Shown piece by piece: positions 1 through 13,967 of a stretch of 64,000 nt of DNA (the stretch's first letter is position 1; each line of letters opens with the position of its first letter). The stretch spans positions 43,157,611 to 43,221,610 of the forward strand of contig NC_092576.1 in the NCBI RefSeq assembly GCF_037975245.1. The letters run 5' to 3'. The stretch is from Apostichopus japonicus (taxonomy: Eukaryota > Echinodermata > Holothuroidea > Aspidochirotida > Stichopodidae). Under the pieces are notes generated by a model that saw only the letters and a program-made list of their open reading frames with translations, ran no database searches and had not been told where the DNA came from. Position numbers and translations under genes: made by a program.

Positions 1-3000
1 CCACACAATCTGAAACTGTACAAGAGTACAATGTTAAGAGTACAGTACAAGTGACTACAAACATGGCCTGATTGTGCTTGAACCTAAGTTCAATTGATTC
101 ACTTACAAAACAATTGTCCCAGAGACTGGAAAAGGAGATATTAGTGTTGAAGGTTAAGACTGATTCAGATCGGGTAACTCACACAATGACAATCGTAACT
201 GAAGCAGTCATTGATCTTCTAATCTGTTTATTACACAATTAACTTCAATTCATTGCCCTCATTTAACCTACCAGTGATATTAACGTCCATCTTCAGGAAA
301 AAAAATGGTTGGAACACTTCAAGAGCCCTTTCCATTGCCTGTTGAAAAAGCATATATAAAATCATTAACTACATTGCCTTGATACAGCTGGTTAATGGAA
401 AACAGAATCACATGCTTTATTATATTATAATATTACATAATTGATATTAATCTGCAATAAAGAATGAATAGGTAATATTGTCCACAAGATCCAAACCTAT
501 GTACAATGAAGAAGGTACAGTAAGAAATTTGGAGTTACTATGCCAGATTTGACTGCACTAGAAAATCTATAATATTTAGGAAAATTCACAGGTTCCATAT
601 TGTACACAATCCAAGCATGCACTTTAGCAATAGTTGCAGTGGCTATTGTTCAGATAAAACCCGAAGATTAATTGTGCTTTAACCTATATCATGATCTGCA
701 GTTCCTGGCAATAGCTGAATGAAAGAACTGGATTAATTTCTACAAGTACACTATAGCGTACACAGTAAGCATTGTCCACACAATCTGAAATTGTATAAGA
801 GTACAATGTTAGGAGCGCAAGTTTATACTAACATGGCTTGATTGTGCTTGAACCTAAGTTCTATAGATTCATTTAGACAAATATTGCCTGCAAAGACTGA
901 AAGAGGAGTCACAGTATTGAAATTGTTTCGTTCATGCCTATTTTGATTAGGCCAGTTACTAGGTAAAATACACATTAAGCATTGTCCACACAATCTGAAA
1001 CTGTACAAGAGTACAATGTTAGGAGTACAAGTGACTACAAACATGGCTTGAGTGTGGTTGAACCTAAGTTCAATTGATTCGATTACAAAACTATCTTCAG
1101 AGACTGGAAAAGGAGATATGAATGTTTAAGGTTAAGGCTGTTTCTGATCTGGTAACTTACACAACGACAATCGTAACTGAAGCAGTCATTAATCTAATCT
1201 GTTTATTACACAATTAACTTCAAGTCATTGCCCTCAGTTAACCTACCAGTGATGTTAAGGTCCATCTTCAGGAAAAGGAATGGTTGGAACACCTCAGAAG
1301 CGCTTTCCATTGCCTGTTGAAAAAGCATATATAAAGTCATTAACTACATTGCTTTGATACAGCTGGTTAATTGAAAACAGAATCACTTACTTTATTATAT
1401 TGTAATATTTAATAATTGATAATAATCTGCAATATAGCATGAATAGGTTATATTGTCCACAATATCCAAACCTGGGTACAATGCAGAAGGTACAGTTAGA
1501 AACGTGGAGTTACTATGCCAGATTTGACTGCACTAGAAAATCTATAATATTTAGGAAAATGTACAGGTTCTATATTCTACACAATCCAAACATCGGTGCA
1601 CTTTAGCAACAGTTGCAGTGGGTATTGTTGAGAAAAAACTCTAAGATTAATTACGCTTTAACCTATACAGTATCATATTCTGCAGTTCTGGCAATAACTG
1701 AATGTAAGAACTGGATTCATTTCTAAAAGTACAAAAGAGAGTGCACAGTTAGCATTGTCCACACAATCTGAAACTGTACAAGAGTACAATGTTAGGAGTA
1801 CAAGTAAATACTAACATGGTTTGATTGTGCTTGAACTTAAGTTCAATTGGTTCATTTGGACAAATATTGTCTGCAAAGACTGAAAGAGGAGTCACAGTAT
1901 TTATATTTTTTTGTTCATGCCTATTTTGATTAGGCCAGTTACAAGGTAAAATACACATTAGGCAAATGTCCATGTTTAGGAAAAGAAATGGTTGGAACAC
2001 TTCAAGAGCCCTTTCCATTGCCTGTTGAAAAGCATATAAAGTCATGAACTACATTGCTTTGATACAGCTGGTTAATGGAAAATAGAATCACATTCTTTAT
2101 GTATTCTAATATATAATAATTGATATTCATCTGCAATATAGAATGAATAGGTTATATTGTCCACAATATCAAAACCTGTGTACAATGAAGAAGGTACAGT
2201 AAGAAATGTGGAATTACTATGCCAGATTTGACTGCACTAGAAAATCTATAATATTTAGGAAAATGTACAGGTTCTATATTCTACACAATCCAAACAAGTG
2301 TGCACTTTAGCAACAGTTGCAGTGGGTATTGTTGGGACAAAAACCTAAGATTAATTGTGCTTTAACCTATATCATGATCTGCAGTTCCTGGCATTAGCTG
2401 AATGTAAGAACTGGATTAATTTATAACAGTACAAAATAAAGTGCACAGTAAGTATTGTCCACACAATCTGAAACTGTATAAAAGTACAATGTTAGGAGCG
2501 GAAGTTAATACTAACATGGTTTGATTGTGCTTGAACTTTACTTCCATTGATTCATTTGGACAAATATTGTCTGCAAAGACTGAAAGAGGAGTCACAGTGT
2601 TTATATTTTTTCGTTCATCCCTATTTTGTTTAGGCCAGTTACAAGGTAAAGTACACATTAATCATTGTCCACACAATCTGAAACTGTACAAGAGTACAAT
2701 GTTAGGAGTACAAGCAACTACAAACATGGCTTGAGTGTGCTTGAGCCTAAGTTAAATTGATTCACTTACAAAACTATTGTCCCCAGAGACTAGAAAAGGA
2801 GATATTAGTGTTGAAGGTTAAGACTGATTCAGATCGGGTAACTTACACAACGACAATCGTAACTGAAGCAGTCTTTAATCTTCTAATCTGTTTATTACAC
2901 ATGAACTGCAAGTCATTGCCCTCAGTTAACCTACCAGTGATATTAACGTCCATCTTCAGGAAAAGAAATGGTTGAACACTTCAAGAGCCCTTTCCATTGC

Positions 3001-6000
3001 CTGTTGAAAAAGCATATAAAGTCATTAACTACATTCCCTTGATACAGCTGGTAAATAGAAAATAGAATCACATGCTTTATTACATTATCATATTTAATAA
3101 TTAATATTAATCTGCAATATAGAATGAATAGGTTATATTGTACACAATATCCAAACCTGTGTACAATGAAGAAGGTACATTAAAAAATGTGGAAATACTA
3201 TGTCAGATTTGAAAGCACTAGAAAATCTATAATATTTAGGAAAATGTACAGGTTCTATATTCTACACAATCCAAACAAGTGTGCACTTTAGCAACAGTTG
3301 CAGTGGGTATTGTTGGGAAAAACTCTAAGATTAATTACGCTTTAACCTATACAGTATCATATTCTGCAGTTCTGGCAATAACTGAATGTAAGAACTGGAT
3401 TAATTTCTAAAAGTACAAATTAGAGTGCACAGTAAGCATTGTCCACACAGTCTGAAACTGTATAAGAGTACAATGTTAGGAACTCAAGAAAATACTAACA
3501 TGGTTTGATTGTGCTTGAAATTAAGTTCAATTGATTCATTTGGACAAATATTGACTGCAAAGACTGAAAGAGGAGTCACAGTATTTAATTTTTTTTTGTT
3601 CATGCCTATTTTGTTTTAAGGCCAGTTAAAAGGTAAAGTACACATCAAGCATTGTCCACACAATCTGAAACTGTACAACAGTACAATGTTAGGAGTACAA
3701 GTGACTACAAACATGTCTTGATTGTGCTTGAATCTAAGTTCAATTGATTCACTTACAAAACAATTTTCCCCAGAGACTGGAAAATGAGATATTAATGTTT
3801 AAGGTTAAGACTGATTCAGATCAGGTAACTTACACAACGACAATTGAACTAAAGCAGTCATTAATCTTCTAATCTGTTTAATACACAATTAACTTAAAGT
3901 CATTGCCCTCAGTTAACCTACCAGTGATATTAACATCCATCTCAAGGAAAAGGAATGGTTGGAACACTTCAAGAGCCCTTTCCATTGCCTGTTGAAAAAG
4001 CATATATAAAGCCATTAACTACATTGCCTTGATACAGCTGGTTAATGGAAAATAGAATCACCTTTTTTATTATAATATGATATTTAATAATTGATATTAA
4101 TCTGCAATATAGGATGAATAGGTTATATTGTCCACAATATCCAAACCTGTGTAACATGAAGAAGGTACAGTAAGAAATGTGGACTTACTATGCCAGATTT
4201 GAAAGCACTAGAAAATCTATAATATTTAGGAAAATGTACAGGTTCTATATTCTACACAATCCAAACAAGTGTGCACTTTAGCAACAGTTGCAGTGGGTAT
4301 TGTTTGGACAAAAACCTAAGATTAATTGTGCTTTCACCTATATCATGTTCTGCAGTTCCTGGCAATAACTGAATGTAACAACTGGATTAATTTCTAAAAG
4401 TACAAAATAGAGTGAAGTGCACAGTAAGCATTGTCCACACAATCTGAAACTGTATAAGAGTACAATTTTAGGAGCTCAATTAAATACTAACATGGTTTGA
4501 TTGTGCTTGAACTTAAGTTCAATTGATTCATTTGGACAAATATTGTCTGCAAAGACTGAAAGAGGAGTCACAGTGTTTAAATTTTTTCGTTCATGCCTAT
4601 TATGATTAGACTAGTTACAAGGTAAAGTACACATTAAGCATTGTCCACACAATCTGAAACTGTACAAGAGTACAATGTTAGGAGTACAAGTGACTACAAA
4701 CATGGCCTGATTGTGCTTGAACCTAAGTTCAATTGGTTCACTTACAAAACAATTGTCCCAGAGACTGGAAAAGGAGATATTAGTGTTGAAGGTTAAGGCT
4801 GATTCAGATCGGGTAACTCACACAATGACAATCGTAACTGAAGCAGTCATTGATCTTCTAATCTGTTTATTACATAATTAACTTCAATTCATTGCCCTCA
4901 GTTAACCTACCAGTGATATTAACGTCCATCTTCAGGAAAAGAAATGGTTGGAACACTTCAAGAGCCCTTTCCATTGCCTGTTGAAAAAGCATATATAAAG
5001 TCATTAACTACATTGCTTTGATACAGCTGGTTAATGGAAAATAGAATCACTTTTTTTTATTATAATATGATATTTAATAATTGATATTCATCTGCAATAT
5101 AGAATGAATAGGTTATATTGTCCACAATATCCAAACATGTGTACAATGAAGAAGGTACAGTAAGAAATGTGGAATTACTATGCCAGATTTGAAAGCACTA
5201 GAAAATCTATAATATTTAGGAAAATGTACAGGTTTCATATTCTACACAGTCCAAACAAGTGTGCACTTTAGCAACAGTTGCAGTGGGTATTTTTGAGACA
5301 AAAACCTAAGATTAATTGTGCTTTAACCTATATCATGTTCTGCAGGTCCGGGCAATAACTTAATGTAACTGGATTCATTTCTAAAAGTACAAAATAGAGT
5401 GCTCAGTAAGCATTGTCCACACAATCTGAAACTGTATAAGAGTACAATGTTAGGAGCTGAAGTAAATTCTAACATGGTTTGATTGTGCTTGAACCTAAGT
5501 TCAATTGATTCATTTGGACAAATATTGTCTGCAAGACTGAAAGAGGAGTCACAGTATTTATATTTTTTTCGTTCATGCCTATTTTGTTTAGGCCAGTTAC
5601 AAGGTAAAATACACATTAAGCATTGTCCACACAATCTGTAACTGTACAAGAGTACAATGTTAGTGAGTACAAGTGACTACAAACAGGCTTGAGTGTGCTT
5701 GAACCTCATTTCAATTGATTCACTTACAAAACAATTGTCCCCAGAGACTGGAAAAGGAGATACTGTATTAATGTTTAAGGTTAAGGCTGATTCAGATCGG
5801 GTAACTCACACAACGACAATTGTAAATGAAGCAGTCATTAATCTTCTAATCTGATTATTACACAATTAACTTCAAGTCATTGCCCTCTGTGAACCTACCT
5901 GTACCAGTGATATTAACATCCATCTTTAGGAAAAGAAATGGTTGGAACACTTCAAGAGCCCTTTCCATTGCCTGTTGAAAAAGCATAGATATAAAATCAT

Positions 6001-6640
6001 TAACTGCATTGCCTTGATACAGCTGGTTAATGGAAAATAGAATCACATGCAAATATTATATTCTAATATTTAATAATTGATATTAATCTGCAATATAGAA
6101 TGAATAGGTTATATTGTCCACAATATCCAAACCTGTGTAAAATGAAGAAGGTATACACAGTAAGAAATGTGGAGTTACTATGCCAGATTTGAAAGCACTT
6201 GAAAATCTATAATATTTAGGAAAATGTACAGGTTCTATATTCTACGCAATTCAAACATGTGTGTACCTTAGCAACAGTTGCAGTGGGTATATTTGAGACA
6301 AAATCCTAAGATAAATTGTGCTTTAACCTATATCATGTTCTGCAGTTCCTGGCAATAACTGAATGTAACTGGATTAATTTCTTAGAGTAGAAAATAGAGT
6401 GCACAGTTAGCATTAAGCATTGTCCACACAATCTGAAACTGTACAAGAGTACAATGTTAGGAGTACAAGTCAAGAGTGCTACGAACATGGCTTGAAATTA
6501 AGTTCAATTGATTCACTCACAAAACTATTGTCCCTAGAGACTGGAAAAGGAGATATTAACTGTGTAGGATTTATACAGTCATCTCGGATGGCTAGAAAAT
6601 CAAAACCGTACAAGAGTAGCCTACCTTATCTGTTTTATTA
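1..6640. repeat. Tandem array of ~985-bp units
   Basis: The same block recurs at about 50, 1031, 2708, 3701, 4691 and 5671 (marker: the stretch ending in ACAAACATGG), spaced 980-993 bp; one unit between 1031 and 2708 carries a deletion near 1950. Each unit holds two related sub-blocks of about 190 bp (type A with GTGACTACAAACATGG, type B with ACTAACATGGTTTG), so the unit itself grew from an older local duplication. The short minus-strand open frames here recur with the unit and show no domain; I treat them as chance frames in a satellite. Confidence 0.9.
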
Positions 6641-9600
6641 TCTATAGATGAAAAGTTGTTGGTTTGGGCCTAGTAAGTCTGATAGGGTACAGCTAGTGGC
6701 CAAACTAATATGGAGTAGCCTATGCATGATTTTGCACTGCACCAAGACCATCATGAAAACTATGACAGCTTTCGGGCGTCTATTTGCCACTCTGAGAAGC
6801 TGTCCATGAATAATGACTAAGGGTAACCTAGGGCCGGGAGTAAGGATAGGCCCACTTAATAAGATAGTAACATAATCTCAGTGAATGTTCAACATTTACC
6901 CAATTAGTAAACCTTTTTTGGTTAAGGCTTGTTTGTGTATGTAGGCACAACAACATTAAGTCCTTGGGGCAAACAGTGCATTTATTAGCACATTGTTTAC
7001 ATGACACAGTCTATAGTCTACATTTATTAGGACTGTCATTCCTCAAACTAAAGTAAACAAAACGCATTCACATGAAAGGCTGCAGTGTTTCCTTTCGCCA
7101 GATAACTACCACTATAAGCTATGAAAACAACCAAACTGACAATATATTTTTTCTCGCCAGTATGCATGCATGTAGGCCTAACCTTTTTTTAAGGTCAGCG
7201 TACCGTAATTTACAACTAGTGTAAGCCAACACTCCAACAGAGTAATTAAGTTAGCCGTAGTACAGCCTAACGTTAATGTTAATAAATCAATACTAGCCGA
7301 TCTAACTACAGTGTTATTCATAGGCTCTACGTTATGAAAACTTCTTGCTTCTTTCGTACTGTAGGTCTGTATGCCAACTGCAGAATTAATTCCGGTACTC
7401 TTTTAGGGACCGTACCTATAATAATATCCAGCATGAACTTCACGATAGCGTTATCCGACACCCTATCGTTAGAGTTATACCATTTAAACAACTGTACTAA
7501 CCTTGAATAAAGTTGAGTAAACTTCGGAAAATGTACAGGTTCTATATTCTATGCAATTCAAACATGTGTGTACTTTAGCAACAGTTGCAGTGGGTATATT
7601 TGAGACAAAATCCTAAGATTAATTGTGCTTTAACCTATATCATGTTCTGCAGTTCCTGGCAATAACTGAATGTAACAACTGGATTAATTTCTAAAAGTAC
7701 AAAATAGAGTGAAGTGCACAGTAAGCATTGTCCACACAATCTGAAACTGTATAAGAGTACAATTTTAGGAGCTCAATTAAATACTAACATGGTTTGATTG
7801 TGCTTGAACTTAAGTTCAATTGATTCATTTGGACAAATATTGTCTGCAAAGACTGAAAGAGGAGTCACAGTGTTTAAATTTTTTCGTTCATGCCTATTAT
7901 GATTAGACTAGTTACAAGGTAAAGTACACATTAAGCATTGTCCACACAATCTGAAACTGTACAAGAGTACAATGTTAGGAGTACAAGTGACTACAAACAT
8001 GGCCTGATTGTGCTTGAACCTAAGTTCAATTGGTTCACTTACAAAACAATTGTCCCAGAGACTGGAAAAGGAGATATTAGTGTTGAAGGTTAAGGCTGAT
8101 TCAGATCGGGTAACTCACACAATGACAATCGTAACTGAAGCAGTCATTGATCTTCTAATCTGTTTATTACATAATTAACTTCAATTCATTGCCCTCAGTT
8201 AACCTACCAGTGATATTAACGTCCATCTTCAGGAAAAGAAATGGTTGGAACACTTCAAGAGCCCTTTCCATTGCCTGTTGAAAAAGCATATATAAAGTCA
8301 TTAACTACATTGCTTTGATACAGCTGGTTAATGGAAAATAGAATCACTTTTTTTTATTATAATATGATATTTAATAATTGATATTCATCTGCAATATAGA
8401 ATGAATAGGTTATATTGTCCACAATATCCAAACATGTGTACAATGAAGAAGGTACAGTAAGAAATGTGGAGTTACTATGCCAGATTTGAAAGCACTAGAA
8501 AATCTATAATATTTAGGAAAATGTACAGGTTTCATATTCTACACAGTCCAAACAAGTGTGCACTTTAGCAACAGTTGCAGTGGGTATTTTTGAGACAAAA
8601 ACCTAAGATTAATTGTGCTTTAACCTATATCATGTTCTGCAGGTCCGGGCAATAACTTAATGTAACTGGATTCATTTCTAAAAGTACAAAATAGAGTGCT
8701 CAGTAAGCATTGTCCACACAATCTGAAACTGTATAAGAGTACAATGTTAGGAGCTGAAGTAAATTCTAACATGGTTTGATTGTGCTTGAACCTAAGTTCA
8801 ATTGATTCATTTGGACAAATATTGTCTGCAAGACTGAAAGAGGAGTCACAGTATTTATATTTTTTTCGTTCATGCCTATTTTGTTTAGGCCAGTTACAAG
8901 GTAAAATACACATTAAGCATTGTCCACACAATCTGTAACTGTACAAGAGTACAATGTTAGTGAGTACAAGTGACTACAAACAGGCTTGAGTGTGCTTGAA
9001 CCTCATTTCAATTGATTCACTTACAAAACAATTGTCCCCAGAGACTGGAAAAGGAGATACTGTATTAATGTTTAAGGTTAAGGCTGATTCAGATCGGGTA
9101 ACTCACACAACGACAATTGTAAATGAAGCAGTCATTAATCTTCTAATCTGATTATTACACAATTAACTTCAAGTCATTGCCCTCTGTGAACCTACCTGTA
9201 CCAGTGATATTAACATCCATCTTTAGGAAAAGAAATGGTTGGAACACTTCAAGAGCCCTTTCCATTGCCTGTTGAAAAAGCATAGATATAAAATCATTAA
9301 CTGCATTGCCTTGATACAGCTGGTTAATGGAAAATAGAATCACATGCAAATATTATATTCTAATATTTAATAATTGATATTAATCTGCAATATAGAATGA
9401 ATAGGTTATATTGTCCACAATATCCAAACCTGTGTAAAATGAAGAAGGTATACACAGTAAGAAATGTGGAGTTACTATGCCAGATTTGAAAGCACTTGAA
9501 AATCTATAATATTTAGGAAAATGTACAGGTTCTATATTCTACGCAATTCAAACATGTGTGTACCTTAGCAACAGTTGCAGTGGGTATATTTGAGACAAAA

Positions 9601-10923
9601 TCCTAAGATAAATTGTGCTTTAACCTATATCATGTTCTGCAGTTCCTGGCAATAACTGAATGTAACTGGATTAATTTCTTAGAGTAGAAAATAGAGTGCA
9701 CAGTTAGCATTAAGCATTGTCCACACAATCTGAAACTGTACAAGAGTACAATGTTAGGAGTACAAGTCAAGAGTGCTACGAACATGGCTTGAAATTAAGT
9801 TCAATTGATTCACTCACAAAACTATTGTCCCTAGAGACTGGAAAAGGAGATATTAACTGTGTAGGATTTATACAGTCATCTCGGATGGCTAGAAAATCAA
9901 AACCGTACAAGAGTAGCCTACCTTATCTGTTTTATTATCTATAGATGAAAAGTTGTTGGTTTGGGCCTAGTAAGTCTGATAGGGTACAGCTAGTGGCCAA
10001 ACTAATATGGAGTAGCCTATGCATGATTTTGCACTGCACCAAGACCATCATGAAAACTATGACAGCTTTCGGGCGTCTATTTGCCACTCTGAGAAGCTGT
10101 CCATGAATAATGACTAAGGGTAACCTAGGGCCGGGAGTAAGGATAGGCCCACTTAATAAGATAGTAACATAATCTCAGTGAATGTTCAACATTTACCCAA
10201 TTAGTAAACCTTTTTTGGTTAAGGCTTGTTTGTGTATGTAGGCACAACAACATTAAGTCCTTGGGGCAAACAGTGCATTTATTAGCACATTGTTTACATG
10301 ACACAGTCTATAGTCTACATTTATTAGGACTGTCATTCCTCAAACTAAAGTAAACAAAACGCATTCACATGAAAGGCTGCAGTGTTTCCTTTCGCCAGAT
10401 AACTACCACTATAAGCTATGAAAACAACCAAACTGACAATATATTTTTTCTCGCCAGTATGCATGCATGTAGGCCTAACCTTTTTTTAAGGTCAGCGTAC
10501 CGTAATTTACAACTAGTGTAAGCCAACACTCCAACAGAGTAATTAAGTTAGCCGTAGTACAGCCTAACGTTAATGTTAATAAATCAATACTAGCCGATCT
10601 AACTACAGTGTTATTCATAGGCTCTACGTTATGAAAAATTCTTGCTTCTTTCGTACTGTAGGTCTGTATGCCAACTGCAGAATTAATTCCGGTACTCTTT
10701 TAGGGACCGTACCTATAATAATATCCAGCATGAACTTCACGATAGCGTTATCCGACACCCTATCGTTAGAGTTATACCATTTAAACAACTGTACTAACCT
10801 TGAATAAAGTTGAGTAAACTTCGGAAAATGTACAGGTTCTATATTCTATGCAATTCAAACATGTGTGTACTTTAGCAACAGTTGCAGTGGGTATATTTGA
10901 GACAAAATCCTAAGATTAATTGT
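4330..10923. repeat. 3297-bp higher-order repeat, two near-identical copies
   Basis: Sequence from about 4330 to 7626 reappears from about 7627 to 10923 at a constant offset of 3297 bp with only a few substitutions (for example one at about 5173/8470 and one at about 7339/10636). Each copy contains satellite units plus about 890 bp of non-satellite sequence (6641-7530, 9938-10827). The high identity compared with the diverged 985-bp units shows a recent large duplication. Boundaries are approximate because the flanks are themselves repeats. Confidence 0.85.
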
Positions 10924-12131
10924 GCTTTAACCTATATCATGTTCTGCAGTTCCTGGCAATAACTGAATGTAACTGGATTAATTTCTAAAAGTAGAAAATA
11001 GAGTGCACAGTAAGCATTAAACATTGTCCACACAATCTGAAACTGTACAAGAGTACCATTTTTGGAGTACAAGTCAAGAGTGCTATGAACATGGCTTGAA
11101 ATTAAGTTCAATTGATTCACTCACAAAACTATTGTCCCTAGAGACTGGAAAAGGAGATATTAACTGTGTAGGATTTATACAGTCATCTGGGACGGCTAGA
11201 AAATCAAAACCGTACAAGAGTAGCCTACCTTATCTGTTTTATTATCTATAGATGAAAAGTTGTTGGTTTGGGCCTAGTAAGTCTGATAGGGTACAGCTAG
11301 TGGCCAAACTAATATGGAGTAGCCTATGCATGATTTTGCACTGCACCAAGACCATCATGAGAACTATGACAGCTTTCGGGCGTCTATTTGCCACTCTGAG
11401 AAGCTGTCCATGAATAATGACTAAGGGTAACCTAGGGCCGGGAGTAAGGATACATGTAGGCCCACTTAAAAAGATAGTAACATAATCTCAGTGAATGTTC
11501 AACATTTACCCAATTAGTAAACCTTTTTTGGTTAAGGCTTGTTTGTGCATGTAGGCACAACAACATTAAGTCCTTGGGGCAAACAGTGCATTTATTAGCA
11601 CATTGTTTACATGACACAGTCTATAGTCTACATTTATTAGGACTGTCATTCCTCAAACTAAAGTAAACAAAACGCATTCACATGAAAGGCTGCAGTGTTT
11701 CCTTTCGCCAGATAACTACCACTATAAGCTACGAAAACAACCAAACTGACAATATATTTTTACTCGCCAGTATGCATGCATGTAGGCCTAACCTTTTTTC
11801 AAGGTCAGCGTACCGTAATTTACAACTAGTGTAAGCCAACACTCCAACAGAGTAATTAAGTTAGCCGTAGTACAGCCTAACGTTAACGTTAATATTATCA
11901 ATACTAGCCGATGTAACTACAGTGTAATTCATAGGCTCTACGTTATGAAAACTTCTTGCTTCTTTCGTAGGTCTGTATGCCAACTGCAGAATTAATTCCG
12001 GTACTCTTTTAGGACCGTACCTATAATAATATCCAGCATGAACTTCACGATAGCGTTATCCGACACCCTATCGTTAGAGTTATACCATTTAAACAACTGT
12101 ACTAACCTTGAATAAAGTTGAGTAAACTTCG
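10924..12131. repeat. Third, internally shortened copy of the higher-order repeat
   Basis: After 10828 the sequence again follows the 3.3-kb unit but skips about two satellite units, then continues through the 890-bp non-satellite part (from about 11244) and stops at CTTCGG near 12131. It differs from the other copies by small indels, for example about 6 extra bases near 11452 and a short gap near 11967. 12131 is the right edge of the array. Confidence 0.8.
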
Positions 12132-12502
12132 GCCGTAGACTGTATTACGTAAAAGTGAGGAGTAAGGTCATTAGCAAACTTGAAGGCGTCGGCTTTCTCA
12201 TTCAGATACTGTAGAGACGGTGCTTGCTCACGCTCATTTAGATGTTAAGCTGCTGTACAAGATTATGTAGACGGAAATTTGAGGGCGCTATGCGAATTTT
12301 GGAATGATTAAAATCACATTCAACCGATTATGTGGACAAAAATAAAAGTTCGTAATTTCACTAGGAGCGTATGTTTTGTGGGGGGTAGAGCCTGTTTAGA
12401 GCAACTGCGTTACGTGGACATCGAATGTCCACATAATCGGTTAGTGTCCACATAGCGCGGTCGGATACTAACGAATGTCCACGTAATCCAGGTCGAGTGA
12501 GA

Positions 12503-12503
<1 letters not shown>
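12132..12503. other. Unique flank with repeated GTGGACA/TGTCCAC motifs
   Basis: No gene is visible. The block ACCGATTATGTGGAC near 12323 faces its inverse GTCCACATAATCGGT near 12428. Two further TGTCCAC copies follow near 12448 and 12476, so a small inverted-repeat structure lies between the satellite edge and the AT tract. Confidence 0.5.
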
Positions 12504-12565
<62 letters not shown>

Positions 12566-12567
12566 AG

Positions 12568-12601
<34 letters not shown>

Positions 12602-12631
12602 TGTTTATATATATATATATATATACATACA

Positions 12632-12679
<48 letters not shown>

Positions 12680-12681
12680 CT

Positions 12682-12752
<71 letters not shown>
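12504..12752. repeat. (AT)n microsatellite, left part
   Basis: About 249 bp of TA dinucleotides with a few interruptions. The interruptions are arranged as mirror complements (ATGCAAGTAT near 12561 and ATACTTGCAT near 12676), so the tract can fold on itself. It ends where the LTR element begins. Open frames of alternating Tyr-Ile here are artefacts. Confidence 0.97.
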
Positions 12753-12756
<4 letters not shown>

Positions 12757-13851
12757 ACGAGGGCCCATTGTAGCCTAGCGCTAGTTTCTGCTAGTGAGGA
12801 ACCTAATGTTATTATATAGAAAGTATATGAAAAATGGCCTACGTGACAATCAATATTTGAGAAATTAGGTCGGGTTAACGTCAGGGTGTTATTTATGTAA
12901 TGAGCAATACACGATTGTTCTGGTATATTCCTCATGAGCACGCTCTGGTCTCGGGTTAACATCGGTTTACGTGAGATCAAGTATAAGCTGTGCACATTTT
13001 CGTGGATCTTCTGGAATGTTCGCGAGATATCCAAAGGACTTCCAAGAATAGAGAAACTGGGTCAAGTGTATCGAGAAAGATCTAGATGATTCTTGACATG
13101 GCGAATCGTATAAAAACCCGCCCAGATCGGAGAGTTTCTCAGTTTCTGAACGAATACAAGCGACGACACATAATTATACCATTCTACTATATATCGTCAG
13201 TGCTCAACTGCCAGTAGTTTCTGAAGGATTGAGATATCGATACCAAGATTGATTCTACACTTCCATTCAGAAGTTTGAAGAGGACTTTGCTGTGAAAATA
13301 CAGTTTTCCAGTCTTTATTGCGGAGAAGGTGAAGAATTTCTGTCTCCGTTGAGGAAGTTCGTTACGCCAGGAGTTGGTGGCTATAAAGCTGATTTTGGAC
13401 TGACTCTGGTAATATTTAGTCGGCGAGAAGTTCGGCTTGTGCTTCACTCTATTATGGCTGGAAGTCCGTCTTCTATATTGGAGCATCGCCGGAAAGAAGG
13501 TGACTGCTGTTTCTGGGATCGCGAGAAACTTCGTCGAGGACCAGTGAATTTCGCGGTACAACGGACCGAGAATCGTCGTCATCAAGGTCGTGGCCGCTGA
13601 GGGATATCGCCGTTGGAAGAGACCAGCGTGTTATAAAGTGTATCCTATCTTGTTAAGTTTGTGAGTAATTTTCTATATATTTGTAATTACCACTTGTTGT
13701 TGTTGGTTCGAAATCCATTGTTCAATATAGTTTATGTTCTCATTCAAATTCTCTAGACTCGTCAATTTGTCTGTGTTCCTTGCGGAAACGAGCCCAGGCT
13801 TGTGTCTCGTTAAAAATTAATCATCGAGACCTCTCGCATTCCAACGTAACA
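12753..13851 (+). repeat. 5' LTR
   Basis: 1099 bp, bounded by the inverted heptamers TGTTACG and CGTAACA. It matches 16822-17920 over its whole length with about 13 differences, clustered near 12945 (GAGCACGCTC against GATGACGCGC in the 3' LTR). Open frames within it (for example 13187-13585 minus) occur identically in the other LTR and are not recognisable genes. Confidence 0.95.
13109..13115 (+). promoter_or_regulatory. TATA box of the 5' LTR
   Basis: TATAAAA within CGTATAAAAACCCGCCCAG. Transcription would be expected to start some 25-35 bp downstream, near the GAGAGTTTCTCAGTTTC stretch. The same box is at 17178-17184 in the 3' LTR. Assigned from motif and position only. Confidence 0.55.
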
Positions 13852-13855
13852 AAAT

Positions 13856-13873
13856 TGGGGGCCTATCCGGGAA
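13856..13873 (+). other. Primer-binding site (tRNA-Pro-like)
   Basis: Four bases after the LTR the sequence TGGGGGCCTATCCGGGAA begins. Its outer parts (TGGGGGC and TCCGGGA) match the pattern complementary to the 3' end of tRNA-Pro used by many retroelements; the three middle bases differ. The tRNA identity is therefore likely but not certain. Confidence 0.6.
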
Positions 13874-13967
13874 AGGTTTACAAAATTTGTGACCTATCCG
13901 TTTGAGAGGAATTCATTTGTGAGAATCTTTGTTTTTCAAATTGTCTAGAGAGAAAACGTGAGAGAAC

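Noticed and set aside
5323..9944. Recurring 64-108 codon frames in the left array
   Set aside because: They duplicate exactly with the 3297-bp repeat, fall in satellite sequence and show no domain or codon signature.
12361..13034. Long open frames of alternating Tyr-Ile in AT tracts (also near 17879, 34229, 34730-35392, 50431, 61330-61759, 62594)
   Set aside because: They are translations of (AT)n microsatellites and have no independent coding evidence.
13187..13600. 132- and 102-codon frames inside the LTRs
   Set aside because: Present in both LTRs on opposite strands, overlapping each other; conservation is explained by LTR identity.
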